A model generated the notes under the pieces. It did not search any database. It was not told where the DNA came from and saw nothing but the letters and a program-made list of their open reading frames with translations. Both the position numbers and the translations under genes were made by a program. A DNA stretch of 45,167 nt from Cognatilysobacter xinjiangensis (GTDB lineage Bacteria; Pseudomonadota; Gammaproteobacteria; Xanthomonadales; Xanthomonadaceae): positions 1,696,449-1,741,615 of the forward strand of contig NZ_BMXY01000001.1 in the NCBI RefSeq assembly GCF_014651995.1. The letters are read 5' to 3'. Shown one piece after another: positions 17,510 through 24,933 of this stretch (the stretch's first letter is position 1; each line of letters begins with the position of its first letter).

Positions 17510-17565
17510 GACGGGCGGTGGCGGCCGGGTGCGCTAGCCTATCGCGGGGAGCCGTGGAGAGCCGC

Positions 17566-17757
17566 ATGCGCATCGTCGAGTTCGTGGTGGCCGTGGTGGC
17601 GCTGATCGCGCTGTTCGGCTGGCTGGTCGGGCGGCCGCATACGCTCGAGTCGCTGCAACGCCAGGACACGCCTGACGACACTAGGCATCTCGATCCCCAT
17701 CACGGCAACGATCGCGACGCAGGCGCGGGTGGCGACGCGGAAGGCGACGATGACTGA
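17566..17757 (+). CDS. Small membrane protein translationally coupled to hutI
   Basis: A 63-residue protein. Residues about 4-21 (VEFVVAVVALIALFGWLV) form one transmembrane helix. The rest is a very polar tail rich in Asp, His and Gly (LDPHHGNDRDAGAGGDAEGDDD). GGAGA lies before ATG 17566 at good spacing. It overlaps hutI by eight bases (ATGACTGA), so translation is coupled. I do not recognise a family. It is divergent from hutF, so it shares the hut promoter region. The His/Asp tail could bind metal, which is inference only. Confidence 0.65.
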   Translation: MRIVEFVVAVVALIALFGWLVGRPHTLESLQRQDTPDDTRHLDPHHGNDRDAGAGGDAEGDDD

Positions 17758-18964
17758 GCCGCGCTGGGACGGTCTGATCGTCGGCGCCGGCCTCGCCACG
17801 CTCGATGGCGAGGCCTATGGCGCGATCGAGGACGGCGCGGTCGCGTGGTCGGACGGCGTGCTCACCTTTGTCGGCCGCCGCGACGAGCTGCCCGGCGACG
17901 CAGCGTCGCTCGCTGATGAAGTGATCGAGGCGCGCGGCTGGATCACGCCTGGCCTGGTCGACTGCCATACCCATGCCGTCTTCGCGGGCGACCGCGCGGT
18001 CGAGTTCGAGATGCGCCTGGGCGGCGCGTCATACGAGGCGATCGCGCGCGCCGGCGGCGGCATCCTCTCCACTGTTCGCGCCGTGCGCGCGGCGGACGAG
18101 GATGCGCTGTTCGAGGCGTCGCGCCCGCGCGTCGAGGCGCTGATGCGCGACGGCGTGACCACCTTGGAGATCAAGTCCGGCTACGGGCTCGACTTCGAGA
18201 ACGAGCGCAAGATGCTGCGCGTCGCGCGCCGCTTCGATGGCGACGGCCTCACCGTGCGCACTACCTACCTCGCCGCGCACGCGCTGCCGCCCGAATACGC
18301 CGGTCGCGCGGACGAGTACATCGATGCCGCCATCGACTGGCTGCCCCGCCTGCATGCCGAAGGCCTCGTCGATGCGGTCGACGCGTTCTGCGAGGGCATC
18401 GGCTTCTCGCCGTCGCAGACGCGCCGATTGTTCGAATGCGCACGCGCGCTCGGCCTGCCGGTCAAGCTGCATGCCGACCAGTTGAGCGACCTCGGCGGCG
18501 CGTCGATCGCGGCGGAATTCGGCGGGCTCTCGGCCGACCACGTCGAGCACACCAGCGAAGCGGGCGTGGCCGCGATGGCGGCCGCCGGCACCGTCGCGGT
18601 ACTGCTGCCCGGCGCCTTCCATGTACTGCGCGAAACCAGGCTGCCGCCGCTCGAACTGTTCCGCAAGCACGGCGTGCCGATGGCCGTTGCGACCGACTGC
18701 AATCCCGGCACCTCTCCGCTGCTCTCGCTGCGACAGGCGATGCAGCTGGCCTGCACGCATTTCCGTCTGACGCCCGAGGACGCGCTGCGCGGCGCCACGA
18801 CGCATGCCGCGCGCGCGCTCGGCCTTGCCGATCGCGGCGTACTGCGTGTCGGCCAGCGCGCCGACCTCACGCTCTGGCGCGTGCGCCATCCGGCCGAACT
18901 CTGCTACTGGCTCGGCGGCGACCTGCTCGATGCGAGCTGGGTCGCCGGCCGACGCCGCTCCTGA
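17750..18964 (+). CDS. hutI: Imidazolonepropionase
   Basis: A 404-residue amidohydrolase for the third step of histidine degradation (imidazolone propionate to formiminoglutamate). Seen: TPGLVDCHTHAVFAGDR with metal ligands His73 and His75, the substrate-binding segment GGGILSTVRA, KSGYGLDFENERKML, KLHADQ with a metal His, and TDCNPGTSP with the catalytic Asp. ATG 17750 is used because the conserved protein starts there and it overlaps the small membrane-protein gene. Full length, cytoplasmic. Product feeds hutF on the opposite strand. Confidence 0.96.
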   Translation: MTEPRWDGLIVGAGLATLDGEAYGAIEDGAVAWSDGVLTFVGRRDELPGDAASLADEVIEARGWITPGLVDCHTHAVFAGDRAVEFEMRLGGASYEAIARAGGGILSTVRAVRAADEDALFEASRPRVEALMRDGVTTLEIKSGYGLDFENERKMLRVARRFDGDGLTVRTTYLAAHALPPEYAGRADEYIDAAIDWLPRLHAEGLVDAVDAFCEGIGFSPSQTRRLFECARALGLPVKLHADQLSDLGGASIAAEFGGLSADHVEHTSEAGVAAMAAAGTVAVLLPGAFHVLRETRLPPLELFRKHGVPMAVATDCNPGTSPLLSLRQAMQLACTHFRLTPEDALRGATTHAARALGLADRGVLRVGQRADLTLWRVRHPAELCYWLGGDLLDASWVAGRRRS

Positions 18965-18987
18965 TTACCGCAACGTACGAGGATCCG

Positions 18988-20187
18988 ATGCGCCGACCGC
19001 TCCTGCCCTGCCTGCTGCTGCTCGCCTCGCCGTTCGCCTTCGCGGCCGATCCGCTCGCGTCCGCGCGCGCGCTCGCCGACGAGGCCATCGTCGTCGACAC
19101 CCACATCGACGCACCCGGCGAGCTGCTCGGCGGCTGGCGCGACCTCGGCGAACGCACGCCGGATCGCGAATTCGACTATCCCCGCGCACGCGAGGGCGGC
19201 CTCGATGTCGGCTTCATGTCGATCTACACCTCGCCGGGCGACGACGCGTCCAATGCGGCGTTCGAGAAGGCGCACAAGCAGATCGACGCGGTGGAGGCGA
19301 TGGTCGGCCGCCATCCCGACCGCTTCGCCAAGCTCACCTCGCCAGGCGACGTAGAACGCCTGCGTCAGGGCGGCCGCGTGCTGCTCGCCCTCGGCATGGA
19401 GAACGGCGCGCCGATCGGCGACGACCTCTCGCGGCTCAAGCAGTTCCACGATCGCGGCGTACGCTACATGACGCTGGCGCACAGCCACAGCAACCGCATC
19501 GCCGACGGCTCGTACTCGCTGGATCGGCCGTGGAAGGGCCTGAGCCCGTTCGGCGAGAAGGTCGTCGCCGAGATGAACCGCCTCGGCATCATGGTCGACG
19601 TCTCGCATCTTTCCGACGAGTCGGTCCAGGACGTCCTGCGCGTGGCGAAGGCGCCGGTGATCGCCAGCCATTCGAGCCTGCGCCACTTCACGCCGGGCTT
19701 CGAGCGCAACCTCTCCGACGAACTCGCCAAGGCGATCGCGAAGACCGGCGGCGTGGTGCAGATCACCTTCGGCAGCGGCTTCGTCGATGCGAAGGCGGCC
19801 GCCAACACCACCGCGTATTTCCGCGAGGTCGCGAACTTCAAGCGCCGGCAGGACGAGGCCAAGGCGCGCGGCGAGGCGGTGCAGTCGATGGAGGAATGGG
19901 ACGCCGCTTGGCAGGCGGCGCATCCCACGCCGACCACGCAGCTCTCGCAGGTGGTCGATCACATCGACTACGCGATCAAGCTGCTGGGCGAGGACCACGT
20001 CGGCCTCGGTTCCGACTTCGATGGCGTGGGCGGCGCGCTACCGGTCGGCCTGAAGAGCGTGGCGGACTATCCGAACCTGGTCGCCGCGCTGCGCGAGCGC
20101 GGTCATTCCGACGCGACCATCCGCAAGGTGCTGGGCGCCAACCTGCTGCGCGTCTGGCGGCAGGTCGAGGCCGCCGCCGCGCACTGA
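18988..20187 (+). CDS. Secreted M19-family (renal-type) dipeptidase
   Basis: A 399-residue zinc dipeptidase with a signal peptide (PLLPCLLLLASPFAFA, cleavage near residue 20). The binuclear zinc site is visible in order: VVDTHIDAP, LGMENG, MVDVSHLSDES, VIASHSS, and LGSDFDGVGG. Family enzymes cut dipeptides, often with a D- or unusual C-terminal residue. It follows hutI by 23 bases with a GAGGA ribosome site, so it may be in the hut transcript and could feed histidine-containing dipeptides into it (inference). Confidence 0.92.
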   Translation: MRRPLLPCLLLLASPFAFAADPLASARALADEAIVVDTHIDAPGELLGGWRDLGERTPDREFDYPRAREGGLDVGFMSIYTSPGDDASNAAFEKAHKQIDAVEAMVGRHPDRFAKLTSPGDVERLRQGGRVLLALGMENGAPIGDDLSRLKQFHDRGVRYMTLAHSHSNRIADGSYSLDRPWKGLSPFGEKVVAEMNRLGIMVDVSHLSDESVQDVLRVAKAPVIASHSSLRHFTPGFERNLSDELAKAIAKTGGVVQITFGSGFVDAKAAANTTAYFREVANFKRRQDEAKARGEAVQSMEEWDAAWQAAHPTPTTQLSQVVDHIDYAIKLLGEDHVGLGSDFDGVGGALPVGLKSVADYPNLVAALRERGHSDATIRKVLGANLLRVWRQVEAAAAH

Positions 20188-20248
20188 TCGCGTCAACCGG
20201 CGTCGCAGCGGCGCGTTGGCCTCGACGGGCTCCCATGTCGAGGTCGCG

Positions 20249-21259
20249 ATGCGCCGCCTGCCGCCGGTTCTGCTGGTCGTCCTGTTGGGAATCGCCGCGG
20301 TTGCGCTGGCGCAGGAGGGAGGCGGGCGGCTGCGGGAAACGTTGCGCGCGCGCGCCGCCGCACCACCGGTCGTTAGCCCGCGTGCGGGCGAGGCGATCGA
20401 CGCGCCGGGCGACTATCGCGTCGAGCTGATGCACGACGGCCTGTCGCGCGAATACCGAATGCACGTGCCGCGCGGTTACCGGCGGGGACACCCGATGCCG
20501 CTGCTGGTCGCGCTGCACGGCGGCGGTGGCGACATGGACTGGCAGGCCGATGATTCGAAGTACGGGCTGATCTCCGCCGCCGAGCGCCGCGGCTTCATCG
20601 CCGTCTTCCCCAACGGTTTCAGCCGCCTGCCGGGCGGCCGGCTCGCTACGTGGAACGCGAGGCGCTGTTGCGGCCCGGCACGCGATCGCGACGTCGACGA
20701 TGTGGGCTTCATCCGCGCGGTGGTCGCCGACGTCTCACGCACGCTCCACGTCGATCGCCGCCGCGTCTACGCCACCGGCATGTCGAACGGCGGGATGATG
20801 GCCTACAGGCTGGCCTGCGAAGCCCCGGACGTGTTCCGCGCGATCGCCGCGGTCGCCGGCACCGACAACACCTCGCGCTGCGAGCCATCGCCTGCGGTGT
20901 CCGTGCTGCACATCCACGCGCTGGACGACGACCACGTGCTGTTCGATGGCGGCGCCGGCGCGGGCGCCTTCCGCAATCCTGCGGCGGTGACCGATTTCGC
21001 GTCCGTTCCGGCGACCGTCGAGGCCTGGACGCACCGCAACGGCTGCCGCGCGCCGCCGCGCCGCATCGTCGACGTTCCCGGCGCTCATTGCGACCTGTAT
21101 GCGGCCTGCGCGCAGGGCAGCAAGGTGCAGCTCTGCGTCACCGACGGCGGCGGGCATTCCTGGCCGGGCGGCAGCAAGGCGCGCGGCGCGCCTTCTCAGG
21201 CCATCGACGCCAACGACACGATGTGGGCCTTCTTCGATTCGCTCCGCGGCGCGCCCTGA
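20249..21259 (+). CDS. Secreted PHB depolymerase/feruloyl esterase-family hydrolase
   Basis: A 336-residue α/β-hydrolase with a signal peptide (PPVLLVVLLGIAAVALA). Oxyanion region LLVALHGGGGD, nucleophile serine in ATGMSNGGMMAYRLAC, and a C-terminal DGGGHSWPGG carrying the catalytic His. It matches the LpqC/esterase PHB depolymerase-type family, which acts on polyhydroxyalkanoate or feruloyl esters. Several cysteine pairs suggest disulphides in the periplasm or outside the cell. The substrate is not decided by sequence. ATG 20249 starts the signal peptide and has GAGG upstream. Confidence 0.87.
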   Translation: MRRLPPVLLVVLLGIAAVALAQEGGGRLRETLRARAAAPPVVSPRAGEAIDAPGDYRVELMHDGLSREYRMHVPRGYRRGHPMPLLVALHGGGGDMDWQADDSKYGLISAAERRGFIAVFPNGFSRLPGGRLATWNARRCCGPARDRDVDDVGFIRAVVADVSRTLHVDRRRVYATGMSNGGMMAYRLACEAPDVFRAIAAVAGTDNTSRCEPSPAVSVLHIHALDDDHVLFDGGAGAGAFRNPAAVTDFASVPATVEAWTHRNGCRAPPRRIVDVPGAHCDLYAACAQGSKVQLCVTDGGGHSWPGGSKARGAPSQAIDANDTMWAFFDSLRGAP

Positions 21260-21271
21260 TCCCGCGCAAAC

Positions 21272-21299
21272 AAAAAGCCCCGCGATGCGGGGCTTTTTT
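21272..21299. terminator. Bidirectional rho-independent terminator
   Basis: AAAAAGCCCCGC, a 3-base loop, then GCGGGGCTTTTTT. The GC stem is 7 bp with A and T runs on each side, so it ends both the esterase gene (+) and the THX gene (-). Confidence 0.92.
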
Positions 21300-21319
21300 C
21301 GCAACCGCCGGAGCGGTGC

Positions 21320-21505
21320 TTATTCCTTGGCGGCCTTCTTGGCGACGACCTTCTTGGCCGGCGCCTTCGTGACCGACTTCGTCGCCTTCTTCGCGACCGG
21401 CGCGGAGGTCGAGCCGGTGGCCACGGCCGTCACGTGCTTGCGCGCGTTGCCGTAGCTGGAGTTGTAGCGCTTGCCCTTGGCGGTCTTGCGGTCGCCCTTA
21501 CCCAT
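21320..21505 (-). CDS. 30S ribosomal protein THX-like, with Lys/Ala-rich tail
   Basis: A 61-residue very basic protein. The N-terminus MGKGDRKTAKGKRYNSSYGNAR matches the short ribosomal protein THX, known from Thermus as a peptide of about 26 residues in the 30S head. Here it carries an extra tail of about 37 residues made of Lys, Ala and Thr (APAKKVVAKKAAKE). AGGAG lies before ATG 21505. Downstream of the MerC-domain gene on the same strand, 122 bases apart. It ends at the bidirectional terminator. Confidence 0.82.
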   Translation of the reverse strand: MGKGDRKTAKGKRYNSSYGNARKHVTAVATGSTSAPVAKKATKSVTKAPAKKVVAKKAAKE

Positions 21506-21627
21506 GATGTCGCTCCTGAAAATATTGCGTACGGATGCCGCGCGACGCGGCGAAAACGAGGCGGGCGCGGTAGACCCACGCGGCTCGCGAAGCGCGAAAG
21601 CCTAGCACAGCCGCCCCGTCCGGCGGC

Positions 21628-22020
21628 TCAGAGGCCAGCGCGATGGGCCATCCGCAGGTTCACGCTGTGCGCGGCCGCGAGCGCGAAGCCGCCCAGGACC
21701 ATGACCGCCGCGTGCCCCCAGCCGTGGTCGTGCAGCGGAGTGAACGAACCGAGCCAGATCAGCACGAGGCCCGGCACCAGCAGGGCCCAGGCACGGAACG
21801 TCCGATGGCGCCGGTAGCCGAGCGTCATCGTCGTCAGGCCGAGCAGCGTGGCGAACACCACGAACGCCTGGTCGATGTCCGCCCAGCCGCTGAACTCCAG
21901 CCCGAGCGCGGGCACCAGCGCCAACACCAACGGCACGATCGCGCAGTGGACGGCACAGACGAACGAGGCCGCGAACCCGACACGGTCGGCTGTACGGAGA
22001 GCGGTATCGGATTCGCGCAT
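21628..22020 (-). CDS. MerC-domain inner-membrane protein, Zur-linked
   Basis: A 130-residue protein with four hydrophobic segments and the MerC-domain pattern near the N-terminus: DRVGFAASFVCAVHCAIVP, with Cys22, His25 and Cys26 as likely metal ligands. A HDHGWGH cluster lies between helices 3 and 4. MerC proteins of mercury operons carry Hg across the inner membrane, but no mer genes are here. It is divergent from the ZnuD-like receptor with a palindromic operator midway, and zur is nearby. I infer a role in zinc passage across, or sensing at, the inner membrane. Confidence 0.85.
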   Translation of the reverse strand: MRESDTALRTADRVGFAASFVCAVHCAIVPLVLALVPALGLEFSGWADIDQAFVVFATLLGLTTMTLGYRRHRTFRAWALLVPGLVLIWLGSFTPLHDHGWGHAAVMVLGGFALAAAHSVNLRMAHRAGL

Positions 22021-22047
22021 GACCAAAGGGGGATGTGGACCGGGTTT

Positions 22048-22070
22048 TGAAACAATATAACATTGCTTCA
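22048..22070. promoter_or_regulatory. Candidate Zur operator shared by the MerC and ZnuD genes
   Basis: A 23-bp dyad, TGAAACAAT at the left and ATTGCTTCA at the right, centred on base 22059. 9 of the 11 base pairs match and the two mismatches are transitions. It is AT-rich in a GC-rich region and contains ATATAACATT, resembling the right half of known Zur boxes. It sits exactly 27 bases from the MerC start and 28 bases from the ZnuD start. TATAAC (22056-22061) inside it could also be a -10, so a bound repressor would block RNA polymerase. No other regulator is suggested by the neighbourhood. Confidence 0.65.
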
Positions 22071-22098
22071 ACCCACCCAGTGTAACGCCCACCCGCCC

Positions 22099-24249
22099 AT
22101 GACGCCGTCGACGCTCTCCCGCACCGCATTGTTCGTCGCCATCGCCGCTGCGACGCCCGCCTTCGCCCAGGATGCCGGGCACGACCACGCCCACCAGCTC
22201 GACCGGGTCGTCGTGCATGCCACGCCCCTGCCGACCACCGCCGAGGACCTCACCCGTCCGGTCGAGGTGCTTTCCGGCGAGGCACTCGATGAAGCCAAGG
22301 CGTCCACGCTGGGCGAAACCGTGTCCCGGCTTCCGGGCGTGCAGACGTCCTATTTCGGCCCCGGCGTAGGGCGACCGATCGTGCGCGGTTTCGAGGGCGC
22401 GCGCGTTCAGGTGCTGAGCGACGGCCTGGCGGCCGGCGACGTCTCCACCGTGAGCGTCGACCACGCGGTGAGCATCGAGCCGTTCCTCGCCGATCAGATC
22501 GAGGTGCTCAAGGGCCCCGCGACCCTGCTCTACGGCAGTGGCGCTATCGGGGGCGCCGTCAACGTGGTCGACGGCCGCGTGCCCACGCGCGTCACCGACG
22601 CCCCCTTGCAGGGTCGGGCCGAGCTTCGGGGCAATACCGTCAACGACGAACGCACCGGGATGCTGCGGCTGGACGGCACCTCGGCCTCCGGCCATCTCGT
22701 TTTCCACGTCGATGCGCTTCATCGCGAAACCGGCGACTACGACATCCCGGGCTTCGCTGAGTCCGCGGGTGCGCATGCGGCACATGCCGAGGACGAGGCC
22801 GAGGCGGACGAGCCGGGTGCTTACGGCGTGCTGCCCAACAGCGCCGTCCGCACCGATTCGGGCGCACTGGGCCTGTCCTGGATCGGCGAGCGCGGATTCG
22901 TTGGTGTGAGCCAGAGCCTCTACAACACCCGCTACGGCATCCCCGCCGAAGCGCATGCCCATTCGCACGAAGGCGAAGAGGCCGAGTCGGAAGAGGAAGC
23001 CCCCGTGCACATCCTGCTGGACCAGCGCAGGACCGAAGCGCGCGCCGGCCTCGACCGCGCGGGCCCCTTCGAGACCGCGCGCCTGAAGTTGGCCCGGACC
23101 ACGTATACCCACACCGAATTCGAGGGCGACGAGATCGGTACGGTGTTCGACAACGACACCGTCGAGGGCCGGCTGGAGCTTGCCCATCGTGCGGTCGCCG
23201 GCTGGACCGGCGCCTTCGGTGCGCAATGGTCGCGCCGCGACTTCGAGGCGGTCGGCGAGGAAGCCTTCGTGCCGAGTTCCCGCTCGAACGATGCGGGGCT
23301 GTTCTGGATCGGTCGCCACGGCTTCGGCCAGTTCGCCGCGGAACTCGGCGTGCGCCACGACCGCAACGAAGTGGACGTCGACGCGACTTCGGCGACCGGC
23401 CCGAGCCGCTCCTTCGACACGACGAGCGCCTCGGCGGCCCTGCGCTGGGACGCGACGCCGGACCTCCACGTCTCGTTCGGCATGGACCGCGCGCAGCGCT
23501 CGCCGACCGCCGAGGAGCTCTACTCCAGCGGCCTGCATGTGGCCACGGGCAGCTTCGAGCTCGGTGATCCCACGCTCGACGTCGAAACCGCGAACCGTGC
23601 CGAAGTCGGCCTGCACTGGCATCGCGGCCCGCTGAAGCTGAGCGCCTCCGCCTACGCCGTCCGCTTCGACAATTTCATCTACCTCGCCGATACCAACATC
23701 GACGAGGAGGCGCCCGTTCGCGTCTGGGCGCAGGCGGATGCGCGCTTCCACGGCGCGGAGGCCGAACTCGATTGGACCTTCTTCGACAACGGCGAGGACC
23801 GCTTCGGCCTGCGCCTCTTCGGCGACACCGTGCGCGCGCGCCTGGCCGGCTCCGGGGCCCGCACGACCGACGTCGCGGTACCCCATGGGGACCATACCCA
23901 TGACTACACCACCGACATCGCGCTCGGCGGCAACCTGCCTCGCATCGCGCCATCCCGCATCGGCGGCGAGATGCGCTGGGAGCGGGGACCGTGGCGCGCC
24001 TCGCTGGGAGCGATCCGCTACGCCCGGCAGGACCGCGTCGCCCGGTTGGAGGAGGAGACGCCCGGCTACACGCTCGTCGACGCCCACCTTACGTGGCACC
24101 TCGACACGCGCAACGAGACGGCGTGGGAACTGTTCCTCGACGGCACCAACCTGTTGGACGAGGACGCGCGGGTGCACACCTCGTTCCTGAAGGACTACGC
24201 GCCTCTGCCGGGGCGAGGCATCGCGTTCGGAGTGCGTGCGTTCTTCTGA
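22099..24249 (+). CDS. znuD: TonB-dependent zinc receptor, ZnuD-like
   Basis: A 716-residue outer-membrane receptor. Signal peptide about 1-24. A His-rich start (DAGHDHAH) precedes a possible TonB box (LDRVVVHA). The plug domain (about 45-160) contains RPIVRGFEGARVQVLSDG and LKGPATLLYGSGAIGGAVNVVDGR. The β-barrel follows, ending in FGVRAFF with a C-terminal Phe. His/acid-rich loops lie at 226-239, 286-300 and 596-602, like the zinc-binding loops of ZnuD. Together with the operator and zur next door, this supports zinc import across the outer membrane. Confidence 0.9.
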   Translation: MTPSTLSRTALFVAIAAATPAFAQDAGHDHAHQLDRVVVHATPLPTTAEDLTRPVEVLSGEALDEAKASTLGETVSRLPGVQTSYFGPGVGRPIVRGFEGARVQVLSDGLAAGDVSTVSVDHAVSIEPFLADQIEVLKGPATLLYGSGAIGGAVNVVDGRVPTRVTDAPLQGRAELRGNTVNDERTGMLRLDGTSASGHLVFHVDALHRETGDYDIPGFAESAGAHAAHAEDEAEADEPGAYGVLPNSAVRTDSGALGLSWIGERGFVGVSQSLYNTRYGIPAEAHAHSHEGEEAESEEEAPVHILLDQRRTEARAGLDRAGPFETARLKLARTTYTHTEFEGDEIGTVFDNDTVEGRLELAHRAVAGWTGAFGAQWSRRDFEAVGEEAFVPSSRSNDAGLFWIGRHGFGQFAAELGVRHDRNEVDVDATSATGPSRSFDTTSASAALRWDATPDLHVSFGMDRAQRSPTAEELYSSGLHVATGSFELGDPTLDVETANRAEVGLHWHRGPLKLSASAYAVRFDNFIYLADTNIDEEAPVRVWAQADARFHGAEAELDWTFFDNGEDRFGLRLFGDTVRARLAGSGARTTDVAVPHGDHTHDYTTDIALGGNLPRIAPSRIGGEMRWERGPWRASLGAIRYARQDRVARLEEETPGYTLVDAHLTWHLDTRNETAWELFLDGTNLLDEDARVHTSFLKDYAPLPGRGIAFGVRAFF

Positions 24250-24276
24250 TCGCGCTGTCCGCAACGACCTGGTCGC

Positions 24277-24306
24277 GAGACAGCCCGGCAATTGCCGGGC
24301 TGTCTC
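24277..24306. terminator. Perfect 30-bp palindrome between znuD and zur
   Basis: GAGACAGCCCGGCAA is followed directly by its exact reverse complement. It could form a long stem for termination of both convergent genes, but no T-run follows on either strand, so efficiency is unclear. 24307-24425 shows no other feature. Confidence 0.55.
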
Positions 24307-24425
24307 GTTCGACTGGGCGCGGTGCCATCGGGCACGACCGCGAAACGGCGATGTCGAGGCGTCGGGACCGGCGTCGGCCCGCACATCCATGTATGCGTGA
24401 TGCGGTAGCGCGCGACCCGCCTTGC

Positions 24426-24926
24426 TCAGTCGCGATCGGCCGTGTCCGCCGCGGCGCAGGCGGCGCACAGCCCATGCACTTCGAGCGTCTGCGCGCGCGG
24501 ACTGAAGCCCAGCGCACCCGCGCGGTCGTCGAGCAGCTTCACCACCTGCAGGTCTTCCAGCTCGATGGCGCTCTGGCAGACGTCGCAGATCAGGAACGGC
24601 ACGGCATGGCGCTCGCCGCCCGGATGGTGGCAGGCGACGAAGGCATTGATCGACGACAGCTTGTGGATGAAGCCGTTCTCGAGCAGGAAATCGAGCGCGC
24701 GATACACCGTCGGCGGCGCCGCGCCCTCGTGCGTGGCCTTCATGCGATCGAGCAGCTCGTAGGCCTTGAGCGGGCGGCCGGCGTCGGCGATCAGCCGCAG
24801 GGCGCTGGCGCGCAGCGGCGTGAGCCGCAGTCCGCGCGCCTCGCAGGAACGCTCGACTTCCGCGACGAAGGCATCGCCCGAGTAAACGTGATGATGCGGA
24901 TCGGTGCAGCGGTCGTCGTGCGCCAT
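24426..24926 (-). CDS. zur: Zinc uptake regulator, Fur family
   Basis: A 166-residue Fur-family repressor. The winged-helix DNA-binding part is about residues 25-90 (RGLRLTPLRASALRLIADAG; TVYRALDFLLENGFIHKL). The C-terminal dimer domain has the structural zinc motif C114-x2-C117 and C154-x2-C157, plus an ACHHPGGERH metal site. The His-rich N-terminus (DPHHHVYSGD) is typical of Zur rather than Fur. It senses zinc and represses uptake genes. Genomic link to the MerC/ZnuD operator fits. It lies 7 bases after gltX on the same strand. Confidence 0.9.
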   Translation of the reverse strand: MAHDDRCTDPHHHVYSGDAFVAEVERSCEARGLRLTPLRASALRLIADAGRPLKAYELLDRMKATHEGAAPPTVYRALDFLLENGFIHKLSSINAFVACHHPGGERHAVPFLICDVCQSAIELEDLQVVKLLDDRAGALGFSPRAQTLEVHGLCAACAAADTADRD

Positions 24927-24933
24927 GGCGGCC

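Noticed and set aside
17510-17681. Longer HutF start upstream of 17509
   Set aside because: An in-frame TAG at 17534-17536 prevents an extended N-terminus.
21628-22020. Mercury-resistance transporter MerC
   Set aside because: No merR, merT, merP or merA is near. The divergent zinc receptor, palindromic operator and zur point to zinc instead.
24250-24425. tRNA gene near gltX/zur
   Set aside because: The strong palindrome at 24277-24306 is a simple hairpin. No cloverleaf or T-loop consensus could be fitted here or elsewhere in the window.
21628-24468. A 946-residue minus-strand open frame antisense to znuD
   Set aside because: Only its last 130 residues (21628-22020, MerC domain) look like a real protein. 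The rest is low-complexity Arg/Ala/Gly sequence opposite the clear znuD gene.
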